A DNA stretch of 64,000 bases from Branchiostoma floridae (taxonomy: Eukaryota; Chordata; Leptocardii; Amphioxiformes; Branchiostomatidae). A model generated the notes under the pieces. That model made no database searches and was not told the DNA's origin. It was given only the letters and a program-made list of their open reading frames with translations. The position numbers and the translations under genes were made by a program. Below are positions 36,270 through 42,000 of this stretch, piece after piece (position 1 is the stretch's first letter; each line of letters opens with the position of its first letter). The stretch spans positions 9,853,050-9,917,049 of the forward strand of contig NC_049993.1 in assembly GCF_000003815.2 (NCBI RefSeq), written 5' to 3'.

Positions 36270-38265
36270 TACATGCGTACGTACTACACACACAGGGACA
36301 GAAACACGTGACAATTACACACACCATCGGGGACAGCCACAGATTCAGTGTTACAGCAAGATCCCCTTCTCAAAGTTTTAAGGTTGTATGTGATTCAAGT
36401 AGAATTTGAAATCAGACTTCACCCCCATACGACTTTTTGACCCTTCCAGTGCCTCAGGCAAAATAACAACTCAGAGCATGTACAAAGTGTATGTAAGTAC
36501 TACATTATGTATAACATGAATGTCAGAAATGCTCATAAACACAACACATGCATAAATGACACAAACTTTCTTTCTAGTAACACACACACTCTCACACACA
36601 CAGACAAGCCAAAACCAACACTGATGTCTTCCCTCCTTTGGGGTGTAAATAAGAAGGCCATCATTTGTTCTTTGAAAAGATAGTACATGTATCTGAAACA
36701 ACTTGAACACTTTGTTCAACTGTGAACTTCATTGTTTTAAAGACATATTCTGTTTTGACTGGGCTTGCATCGGCCCAAAATACTAGCAGTATGATTGTTA
36801 CTGTTGTATATATTTTCTTCAAACACTTTGAGACAGAATAGATCAACAAGTTTTGCGTTCCTACAGGAGCGACTGGAGACCATGTTTGAGGAGTTGGAGG
36901 GAGGGGAGACACAGACCCTCCCCCTGAAGGTGTTAGTGGAACATCCCATCATGCAGGACTGTCTGCACATGACCCTGAGATACAAGCAGCCGGTGAGTAA
37001 CCATGGTGATGACCTCTGTAGAATATTATGGTTACTTGATTTACAGTTACTGTCATTATGGGCTAATAAAAAGAAACCATAAGGAAAATAAATACTGTTT
37101 TGAAAAAGATGGCTGTCTTTAACCTCCCCAAGCTAAGTCAGGTACCTATTTACACATGGGTGAAATGAAAAAAAGCATGTTACATGTAAGTAGCATGCAT
37201 AGTCCAGAGGTTAAAGGGGCATTCCACTCCACACGGGAGTGTTATTTTCCGAAAGATATTAATTCTTGGAAGTGATAACTGCATACTACTTCACATTATA
37301 CGATAAAGTACCCAGTTGCTCCACATGCCTCAAAAGCATTCAGTCTTCTACTAAACTCCCCAAGCACCCTCTAATTGAGTTAATCCTATGGCTGAATACA
37401 ATGCAAAACTTTTAGATAAGGTTACAAAACTAATTTCAGGTTCGCTAAGAAATCTCGTCTTGTTCTTGTATTCTTTGCTATTTTATGAGCAATTTGCCTT
37501 CTCGGTGTGCTTAGCGTACCTCATTTATTCCAAAAATATGTATGATAAACAGAGTGTCTATGCGTATAGGGAATGCATGGGTAGGGTCTGCATGGGTTTA
37601 GTGAGTGTCATTATTGTACACATCACGTAATTCATCCCAAGGTGAATTCCACAAAATTCGGCTGATTATGTATTCATTGACACATTATCTATTGGAAAAC
37701 AAGACTCCCTTCTGGAGTGGAATGCCCCTTTAATGGGGCCTTGCCTCTGGAACTAGAAGCCGTGAGTTTGATTCTTGGAAAGAATTGCAGTCTGCTTGTC
37801 GAAAAGAGCTAGGGGAATTTCCACAGTACAATGAACCTGTGAATACTGTACATAGTGTAGGGATGGGGAACAACAGACGTTAAACCAGATAGTGAGTGAG
37901 TGTCTGTTGTCTCTGTCATGACCAGTGGAAGAAGACTAGCTCTATAGTGAGCTAAAACTGGATTAAAATCACTTTCCTTTACCAGTTAGTGCCTTTCCCA
38001 AGGACACAACAACCAGCCAGGAATACCAGGAGTCAAACCTTTGACTCTCCATCTTGTGTCTGCTGGCCTTGCCATGACCACTTGCCCTGATCAGCGCCAC
38101 ACTTACAAAGTTCTTCAATATTTATCTTCTGTTCATTTTCATCCTGTTCTATCTGTAAGTTTACTGAAGTGTGTCGTATGCTGTATTTTACAGGATCTGA
38201 AAGCAATCTTCGCCATGAGCACTGCGGACATAGAGACCAGCAGTATGAGGACCTCTGCTGACTGA
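2604..38265 (+). CDS. SPEF2: Sperm flagellar protein 2 (SPEF2/KPL2/CPC1), 48 coding exons
   Basis: SPEF2 is a large axonemal protein of the central-pair C1b projection (CPC1 in Chlamydomonas). In vertebrates it is needed for sperm tail assembly and ciliary beating and binds IFT20. I joined 48 GT-AG exons into one frame of 5841 nt (about 1946 residues; human SPEF2 is about 1822). The start at 2604 opens MTEILCRWLNDEV, the typical SPEF2 N-terminus; the stop is at 38263-38265. In order: calponin-homology-like domain, charged coiled coil, adenylate-kinase-like domain (Walker A GKLFGGKS near residue 590, DGFP near 794), basic Ser/Pro-rich linker, second helical region and a C-terminal region with EF-hand-like stretches. 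Exon 30 exists in two candidate copies on either side of an N gap, and only one keeps the frame. Exons 11 (21 nt) and 14 (27 nt) are frame-preserving microexons and the least certain. Exon coordinates are in the following entries. Confidence 0.93.
3885..4045. mobile_element. Decayed TTCGCGG-type MITE
   Basis: In SPEF2 intron 2. It starts CTGTAAAATAATGCATTTAA and ends ATTTCTGCATTTACAGTA, with internal GTTCGCGGTAGTTTTA, matching the better-kept copies at 14815, 25289, 31728, 39463, 52850 and 58502. It is shorter and more diverged than those. Confidence 0.6.
4455..4490 (+). repeat. Relic copy of SPEF2 exon 3 end
   Basis: About 35 bases repeat the 3' end of exon 3 (ATCATGACGGAACAGCAC and the following bases) roughly 250 bases downstream of it. 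The splice donor has become AAGTTAAG, so it is not usable. One of several exon-edge duplications in this gene. Confidence 0.7.
6318..6690 (+). repeat. Three tandem relic copies of SPEF2 exon 5 end
   Basis: Units at about 6318-6400, 6444-6560 and 6630-6690 each repeat the last 45-60 bases of exon 5 (GCGGCAGAAACAGACGGA...GCCAAGCTCAGG) together with the intron sequence that follows it. The first and third keep a GTAC donor after AAGCTCAG; the second has GC in place of GT. None has an acceptor of its own, so they cannot be cassette exons. Confidence 0.85.
7071..7291. mobile_element. CTAGTTCACCTTTATC-type MITE, copy 1
   Basis: It begins GCTAGTTCACCTTTATCTGC and ends with the diverged inverted complement finishing GATGAACTAGC. 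Internally it has GGTATCAAGTTGA near one end and TTGACTTGATATTCCTAAAT near the other, themselves an inverted pair. It starts about 42 bases after the donor of SPEF2 exon 6. Relatives lie at 12852, 13114, 42029, 48531 and 51280, with fragments at 15364, 23561 and 24119. Confidence 0.75.
10678..10742 (+). repeat. Relic copy of SPEF2 exon 12 start
   Basis: The intron end and first 15-20 bases of exon 12 (TTTAGGAACTTGCCCAGCTT) occur here, about 300 bases upstream of the real acceptor at 11018. The copy soon loses similarity to the exon, so it is a broken duplicate with an intact-looking acceptor. Confidence 0.65.
11354..11675 (+). repeat. Two relic copies of SPEF2 exon 12 end
   Basis: The end of exon 12 plus its donor (GAGCTAACAGAAAAGTGAGC) is repeated at about 11354-11410 and, more decayed, at about 11621-11675. 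Parts of the following intron (AAACATC, AAATTTC, ATAGTTATAGTATAAAG-like words) are repeated as well, so the duplicated unit spans the exon-intron border. Confidence 0.8.
12852..13064. mobile_element. CTAGTTCACCTTTATC-type MITE, copy 2
   Basis: In SPEF2 intron 14. Ends: CGCCAGTTTACCTTTATTCG and its inverted partner finishing GGATATAGGTGAACTAGC. The internal GATATCAAGTTGG / CTTGATATTCCTAAATACC pair is present. It is followed by another copy 50 bases on. Confidence 0.75.
13114..13325. mobile_element. CTAGTTCACCTTTATC-type MITE, copy 3
   Basis: Ends: GCTAGTTCACCTTTATCCGC and the partner finishing GGTAAAGGTGAAGTAGCG. It is about 150 bases upstream of SPEF2 exon 15. This is the best-preserved left end of the family in this window. 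Confidence 0.78.
13813..14028. mobile_element. Fold-back element with perfect 48-bp arms
   Basis: Arms 13813-13860 and 13981-14028 are exact reverse complements over 48 bases. The 120 bases between them continue the pairing imperfectly (GAGGCCTTCTCAAGATTGTC against GACGATCTTGGGAAGACCTC). There is no coding capacity. It lies in SPEF2 intron 15. Confidence 0.85.
14099..14280. mobile_element. MITE with TACAGTCAAACCTGT ends
   Basis: The element begins TACAGTCAAACCTGT and ends with the exact reverse complement ACAGGTTTGACTGTA. The interior has repeated GGTGGCC/GTGGCCACT words. It ends 34 bases before SPEF2 exon 16. Diverged pieces of the same family appear at 28362-28410 and 50350-50460. Confidence 0.8.
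14530..14629. repeat. Short hairpin element
   Basis: Arms CAAATTATCATATCAACTTT and AAAGTTGATATGATAATTTG continue inward through GGGCATTAAGGGCATTT and AAATGCCTTTAATCCCC, leaving a loop of about 25 bases. In SPEF2 intron 16. Confidence 0.75.
14815..14999. mobile_element. TTCGCGG-type MITE, copy
   Basis: It runs from TACTGTAAATGCAGAAATGT to AACTTAAATGCATTTACTGTA, with the internal block GTTCGCGGTGGATTAATG and several GCGAA words. It ends about 60 bases before the acceptor of SPEF2 exon 17, so it sits where the branch point would be expected. Confidence 0.85.
15364..15445. mobile_element. Truncated CTAGTTCACC-type MITE
   Basis: Only the left end is recognisable (ATGCTAGTTCACCCTTCCGT, then TTATTTAGGGATGTCAAGTC). 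The right end is missing. Confidence 0.45.
17444..17508. mobile_element. Short MITE with TACAGTAGAAGCC ends
   Basis: It starts TACAGTAGAAGCCAGTTAAT and ends AAGCGGCTTCTACTGTA, an inverted pair. A longer relative lies at 40202-40364. It is 58 bases upstream of SPEF2 exon 21. Confidence 0.7.
18496..18915 (+). repeat. Minisatellite, CAGCACCAGGGACAGGG unit, array 1
   Basis: The dense part is 18640-18915: units of about 40-48 bases of the form ATTCAGCACCAGGGACAGGG followed by CACCAGTCTTGTTGGTGTGT, with variants. A lone unit lies at 18496. It lies in SPEF2 intron 22. The same unit forms a second array at 33304-33569. Confidence 0.85.
19344..19616 (+). pseudogene. Cys-rich 90-codon frame inside SPEF2 intron 23
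   Basis: An open frame of 90 codons encodes a Cys-rich stretch (MCETRGCLKCAYFGNYCCC) preceded by FGLVVFECTVMEAFL. Its spacing of hydrophobic and Cys residues recalls a zinc-binding segment found in many transposon-associated animal proteins, but I cannot make a firm match. It has no clear gene structure around it and is probably a fragment of a mobile-element protein, or chance. Confidence 0.25.
20786..20839 (+). repeat. (CAAA)n microsatellite
   Basis: About 13 copies of AAAC/CAAA in SPEF2 intron 25. The open frames reading through it (NKQT repeats or CLFV repeats) are artefacts. Confidence 0.95.
21731..22055 (+). repeat. Two relic copies of SPEF2 exon 27 start
   Basis: Copies begin at 21736 and 21893, and the real exon begins at 22056, giving steps of 157 and 163 bases. 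Each copy includes an acceptor (TTCTCAG or ACTCAG) and the first ~75-90 bases of exon 27 (CAGAACAAAGACAAACCCCC). The first reads in frame until a stop soon after its homology ends; the second has lost one base in TCCCTCCCTTGG and is frameshifted. Upstream intron sequence is duplicated as well. Confidence 0.88.
22905..22938 (+). repeat. Relic copy of SPEF2 exon 29 start
   Basis: CAGGAAAACACCAGTCTCTG followed by AACCAGAACCAG matches the acceptor and first 30 bases of exon 29, about 170 bases upstream of the real one. Confidence 0.65.
23561..24165. mobile_element. CTAGTTCACC-type MITE interrupted by a SINE-like insert
   Basis: The left part (23561-23625) carries a degraded MITE end (ACTAGTGCACCTTAATCTGC) and GGGTATTTATGGATC. 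The right part (24119-24165) resumes with CTTCTATTTAGGGATATTAA. Between them sits a tRNA-like SINE, listed next. Confidence 0.5.
23640..24118 (-). mobile_element. tRNA-derived SINE, copy 1
   Basis: On the - strand the head reads GGGACCGCGTAGCGCAGTGG, giving an A-box-like GTAGCGCAGTGGG, then GAGAGGTTGCGGGTTCCAAT, a B-box-like GGTTCCAATCC. The body CCCTTGGGAAGGCACTTTAC is shared with the copy at 26900-27150. The limits of the body are approximate. Confidence 0.65.
24246..24574 (+). repeat. SPEF2 exon 30 block, copy left of the gap
   Basis: About 330 bases (intron end, the whole of exon 30 at 24441-24568 and its donor) are almost identical to 24900-25228, just right of the N run. Differences are a few substitutions and a poly-T/poly-A length change. 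The right copy begins exactly at the end of the gap. Confidence 0.9.
24640..24772 (+). repeat. Dispersed repeat ending ACCTGGATGTCTAACC
   Basis: It shares CTTGCGTAACTG-like and CTTATTACCTGGATGTCTAA words with 1863-1950. It lies between the left exon 30 copy and the gap. Confidence 0.55.
24800..24899. other. Assembly gap (100 N)
   Basis: Exactly 100 undetermined bases, the usual placeholder for a gap of unknown size. The sequences on both sides duplicate one another (see the exon 30 entries). Confidence 0.99.
24900..25228 (+). repeat. SPEF2 exon 30 block, copy right of the gap
   Basis: Contains a complete second exon 30 at 25095-25222 with intact acceptor and donor, coding for the same 42 residues. 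Only one of the two copies can be used without a frameshift. Confidence 0.9.
25289..25518. mobile_element. TTCGCGG-type MITE, copy
   Basis: It runs from TACTGTAAATGCAGAAACTT to AATGCATTTACAGTA, with several GCGGT/ACCGC inverted words inside. It lies 67 bases after the right exon 30 copy. Confidence 0.85.
25881..26150 (+). repeat. Two relic copies of SPEF2 exon 31 start
   Basis: Copies start at 25881 and 26018, and the full exon starts at 26151, giving periods of 137 and 133 bases. Each has an AG acceptor and about 85 bases of exon 31 (GAAGACTATAAGAAGTACCT through ACTGGCAGGA and CAACATTCCTGAG). Each then diverges to a TAA (CCTGAGTTAAAATG), where the real exon continues CCTGAAGACATG. The first copy has small insertions that shift its frame. 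Confidence 0.9.
26900..27150 (-). mobile_element. tRNA-derived SINE, copy 2
   Basis: On the - strand it has the same head as the copy at 23640-24118 (GGGACCGCGTAGTGCAGTGG, then GAGAGGTTGCGGGTTCAAAT) and the same body (CCCTTGGGAAAGGCACTTTA, CTCACTTTACTCAGGTGAAA). It lies in SPEF2 intron 31. The left limit is uncertain. Confidence 0.68.
28060..28400. other. GC-rich block in SPEF2 intron 33
   Basis: This stretch is much richer in G and C than the introns around it and opens several overlapping frames on both strands, none recognisable. Its right edge (28362-28410) contains ACAGTCACACCTTTCCATAG, resembling the TACAGTCAAACCTGT element family. It may be an inserted repeat. Confidence 0.35.
29338..29428 (+). 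repeat. Tandem GTAGATACATGTGTAT repeat
   Basis: Four imperfect units of TACGTAGATACATGTGTAT with short spacers, just upstream of SPEF2 exon 35. Confidence 0.85.
30320..30660. repeat. Dispersed repeat in SPEF2 intron 37
   Basis: It contains TTTATTGGTTTGGCTTTTCG at its start and GGGCTGCCCTACTAGCC near its end. Similar words occur in the FAM120B-like gene at 46262-46360 (TTTATTGGTTTGGCTCAGTT, GGGCTGCCCAACTAGCC). Two unrelated introns therefore share one repeat family, of unknown type. Confidence 0.5.
31728..31939. mobile_element. TTCGCGG-type MITE, opposite orientation
   Basis: It begins TACTGTTAATGCATTTAAGT and ends TTCTGCATTTACAGTA, so it is reversed relative to most other copies. It lies about 38 bases after the donor of SPEF2 exon 39. 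Confidence 0.85.
33304..33569 (+). repeat. Minisatellite, CAGCACCAGGGACAGGG unit, array 2
   Basis: About seven units, ATTCAGCACCAGGGACAGGG plus CACCAGTATTGTTGGTGTGT, in SPEF2 intron 41. It ends about 85 bases before exon 42. The unit matches the array at 18640-18915. Confidence 0.9.
34722..34806. repeat. Inverted repeat of the CCAGTTGCTTGAG family
   Basis: ACTGAATATGATTTTGGAAA and TTTCCAAAATCATATCCAGT form the arms around a short loop containing TACCCGAATCATCTGACC. The words match the dispersed repeat at 1863-1950. Confidence 0.6.
35572..35656 (+). repeat. tRNA-like sequence (pseudo-tRNA or SINE head)
   Basis: GTGGCCGAGCGGTCTACGCG fits a type II tRNA A-box and D-arm, and GTAGGTTCGAACCCCAC fits a T-arm with a perfect B-box. 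The 5' acceptor strand GTTAGCG does not pair with the bases after the T-arm (TTGTAAA), and the anticodon arm is unclear. A working tRNA is therefore unlikely and a tRNA-derived retroelement remnant is the better call. It lies in SPEF2 intron 45. Confidence 0.6.
36202..36264 (+). repeat. (CA)n microsatellite
   Basis: About 31 CA dinucleotides, 38 bases after the donor of SPEF2 exon 46. Confidence 0.97.
36322..36375 (+). repeat. Relic copy of SPEF2 exon 46 end
   Basis: CACCATCGGGGACAGCCACA through AGATCCCCTTCTCAAAG repeats the last 60 or so bases of exon 46 after the CA run. The donor is lost (AAAGTTTT instead of AAGGGTAAAG). Confidence 0.85.
37211..37733. mobile_element. TTAA-flanked MITE, family 2
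   Basis: The element begins TTAAAGGGGCATTCCACTCC and ends GGAGTGGAATGCCCCTTTAA, exact reverse complements over 20 bases, TTAA included. It is 523 bases long, has no transposase, and lies in SPEF2 intron 47. The ends resemble but differ from the family at 1262 and 42314 (TTAAAGGGACAT), suggesting related TTAA-targeting transposases. Confidence 0.85.
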
Positions 38266-39069
38266 GAATGGCACTGCAGGAACTCAGAAGCTAGGCTTAA
38301 CCAAACCTTGAGTTATACAAACTGAAGTACATATTGAATTCTCCTTGTCTTTCAGACAATATCATTATGGATGTGAAGTTTTTCTTGATGTAGAAATAAT
38401 TTCCGTGCTATTTTTGATTCAGATGTCACTTTAATTCTAAAAAAAAAGAGCTGTTTAGTAGTACATTTTGTCCTTGTACAGATGACAGAAAGTGCCTTAA
38501 ACATGCACCACAGAATTCTGCTTTCCACACATCGGTGTTCATTTTGTGCTGAAGGTGTGGGTTTAAGTAATCCATGTAAACTGCCAAACGAAGATATACA
38601 TAAAAGTACATTTTGCTGAACTATTGTGCGTGTATATACACCCTATGTATGAAAATGTAACTCTATTGAATAGTACTTTATACAAAATGTGGGTTGAAGT
38701 GAAAACAAATTGCCTAAATTCCTGCCTGATCACTGTACCTTTTAAGTTTTATGCTCCTACCTATTATTTGAAGCGGGAGTGGAGGTAGAATGAAGCAGGT
38801 ATAATTTTCATGGCTGGACAATAGGCAAGAAAACAAGGAGATTTTTACAGTAGAGTTTAAATGTAGCCTGTTTGACACAGTCATGTAAAGGTTTCAATGA
38901 AATACACTGTTGGAGTTTGTCACACATTGAAGTATTCTGTGTCTTTATTCTGCAGTTAGTGTCCATGACAGTCATAGTTTTACTTACCATAGAAGGAGTA
39001 GTAACATGTAAAATGATGATATTTGTGTCCCCCTTAAAATGTACAGAAACCCTTAAAACGTTTGTTTTA
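38266..39069. other. Convergent 3' ends of SPEF2 and EBNA1BP2
   Basis: The two stop codons are 804 bases apart and face each other. On the - strand AATAAA lies at 38944-38949, about 120 bases after the EBNA1BP2 stop, and is a good polyadenylation signal. No canonical signal is evident for SPEF2 on the + strand in this stretch. No other gene is seen. Confidence 0.7.
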
Positions 39070-42000
39070 TCATCTTCTCTTCCCTCCCTTCATTTTCTGT
39101 CTCCTGTTCTTGCCTGGTCGTGGCTGTTTACCCCTCTGGCCCTGAAACAAACAAAGAAAACAAAAAATGAACAAAATCATTAGACAATTGAGCTTAACAA
39201 ATGAATAATTGGAAAAAAACATTCCATTCATTTTTACATCCATTGGTTAACCCTACTCTGGAGCAACCACCTGTCCTCAATATCTGTTATTCCTGTCTCT
39301 TCACTAGTTGCTGAATCCAGGTTTGGCTATGGTTTACGATTCTTCTTGTATATACAGTAGAACAGGAAATTGTTTTAAAAGAATATAAGTTTTTACAATA
39401 CATGAAAGCTCTGGAAGCTCTGACCCCAAGAGGAAAGGCGTGTAAATGACATGAAAAGAAGATACTGTAAAATTTAATACAGAAATGTTCGCGGTGGATT
39501 AATGTTCGCGGTTTTCGCAGCGGCCGCTTCAACGCGAATTTAAAACCACCGCGAACATTTTTCCATAACAGTAAGAGACTACAGTGCATGGTGCTACCGC
39601 GAAATTAAAACCACCGCGAAAAGTCAATTTTCCCGCTACCGCGAAATTAAATCCCCGCGAACTTAAATGCATTTACAGTACTCTTTAGAAAATTTGAAAG
39701 TGTGAAAGGTCTATCCTTACCTTCTTCCCAGGGGGTCCCCTGCCTTTCTTTCCTGCCTTGAAGCCAGACATGTCGGCTGAACTTTCACCCGTGTTCCACT
39801 TACTCCGCTTCTTCTGCCCACCGAATCCAAACTTCTTCTGTTTGTAGGAGTTTCTGTTGGGACTGGAGCAACAACATGGCAAAAATACAGTCAATTAAAA
39901 AGCTTTGTTTTGCCTGATCTTTTGGAGTTCAGCAATCTGACCTGAGCGACATCCAGCAACGTCCAACCCTCGCAAGACGGGGAACAACGGACGCTAAACT
40001 GGATAGAGGGAGAGAAAGTTTCCCAGTTTCCCAGGTCACTACAAACACTTAATATGCAATTTAGATTGTACATGGACTAGTGCATCAAGTGCAGGCAGAC
40101 ATAAAAAATACTTAAAAATTTCATGCCCTTGTTGGTTGGTTTGAGCCTTTCTTTATTCATGGAAAGCAATTATTCATGGAAAGCAAATCGGCTACTACAG
40201 TTACTGTTGAAGCCAGTTAATTGCACAACGCATAATCGCACAGTTCTGTTAATTCCAAGAAATGCCCAAATCCCATGGTGGTGCGGTCCAGCTGAATAAC
40301 TTCCCTTTGTTGCACCATTCGGATAATTGCAAATGGGATGTGCAATTAAGCGGCTTCTACTGTATAACAAAGATGCAGGTACTTGACATGTTAAAGTTCT
40401 CGCTCACCCTCCCTTCTTTCCCATTGGCTGCCCCTTCCTTGGTGGTCCCTCGTCATCTAGAAAGTCCAAGTTGTCAATCTTTCCTGAAACAAAGAGATGC
40501 AACATTCTTACAAGCAGTTCATACATGACCTGATATAAGCCAATCTACAGGTATGACTGGTAATCATTACGCAGTATTGGAGTGGTGTCCTTATAATATA
40601 AGCTTAGTTTTCCCCAAAGTTTTCCCAAAGTAGGACAACAAGGTATCCCTCCCCCCAAAGTACCCTCAACTACTAGTATCATCAATATTACATGACATTT
40701 TCAAGAAAGTAGAACCAGTATGCCTCCCACTGCTACCCTTACAAATAGTGAATACCTTAAGGTATTTTTGTAGTAATTCATCCAAGAGCATCATGTTTAA
40801 CTTGTATACTCGTTCTGGGATAGCCTGTATATATAGAAATGTGCATGTTTGGAGAGATGTCAAAATGACCTTGAGCACCCCCCTCCCCCGTAAGTGTTCC
40901 GTACCTTTCCTGTACTCCTTGACAGACTTGATGAGTTCCTTCTTCTCCCGCTGTCTCTTCAGTAGAACCTCCTGCTGCACCTGTTTCCCGTACTTCCTCA
41001 TCTCGCGAACCTTCCGCACCTTCTCCGCTCGCTCCAGGCCCTGCTGTTTGCTCAGTAAACGTTCTCGCACCTGCAGGGACAAGGTCAAGGTCAAGGTGAG
41101 AAGTCAGGAAGAACATCAAGTTAAATATGTCAATCAACTGTATTCTTGCGCCTGTCAAGACATGGTCAAGGGCAGATTAAAGTGAATGATGATGTTTACA
41201 TCTTCTTTGTTCACTGTTCTACGTATGATTTCTGAGTTAAAGCAAAAGTGAACAGTCTCTGATAGGCTTTGTGATAGTTGATCCTATGTCTGAGGGCATT
41301 AAACCACTGTACATCAAAAAAAAAAAATTGTTCATAAGAGTAGGGGTTTGCTCCAATGTGACCTGGCTAAATCACACATGTTTAGGACTACACATGTTTT
41401 CAGCCTTTACAAAACATGGTTGAGCAAAGGCTAGCACACCCTCCCTGCTAGAAAACAGCATGGATACCTTGCTGCTCATTTACCACTAAGGCCAAAAGAG
41501 ATCGAAGAAGAAAACAATGAAGAGCTGTCCTTACCTTCTTCATGTGGACATCAGACTTGGCCATCTCTGCAAAGTAGTCCTCAGGTCTGGTGGTCGGCAC
41601 GCCGAGCTTCTGTAGTCTGGGGAGGGCAGAGATAACTGCGGCCTGCGCCTGGCGGTAACTAACAAGGAAGAGAGAAAAACAACCACTGAAAACTCACAAG
41701 TCTTCCACTTTTCCACTATTCTCCAATGAAGGCTAAGTCAAGTTTGAGACTGATTCCTTCCCACTACAGCACTACTTGGCCAGCTGATCACTGAGGAAGC
41801 TAGAAGAAGGACGGTATAGAAAAGAGGTAAACATCTCATAGCTGGGTGTTAAGAACTTCATTAACCAATGTGTAACTATTTCTACACAAGATGTACAATA
41901 TCTATTGTACTTTCAAAAAAAGCAAAGTGTGTATGCTACTAGAAGTTGATTGACCAGCACCTTATAATCAGTTGGATTACAGGAGGACTGATTTACCTTT

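Larger units (their letters stand above)
29697..38265 (+). other. SPEF2: SPEF2 exons 36-48: C-terminal region
   Basis: Exons: 29697-29744, 30137-30311, 30991-31096, 31491-31689, 32543-32689, 33136-33213, 33654-33704, 33879-34058, 34410-34565, 35001-35144, 35961-36164, 36867-36992, 38194-38265. Exon 37 encodes an Ala/Glu/Arg coiled coil ending in a run of EP dipeptides. Exons 38-39 read YRDMEDWLGARFLREMAAID, a conserved SPEF2 segment. Exons 41-44 carry EF-hand-like helices (e.g. DSEYIDWRKFLLAAAQPWP) but no canonical calcium loop that I can see. The last exon ends TSSMRTSAD and a stop. Confidence 0.88.

Noticed and set aside
35942-36409. Long His/Thr and Val/Cys repeat proteins around 36200
   Set aside because: They are translations of the (CA)n microsatellite in several frames, not genes.
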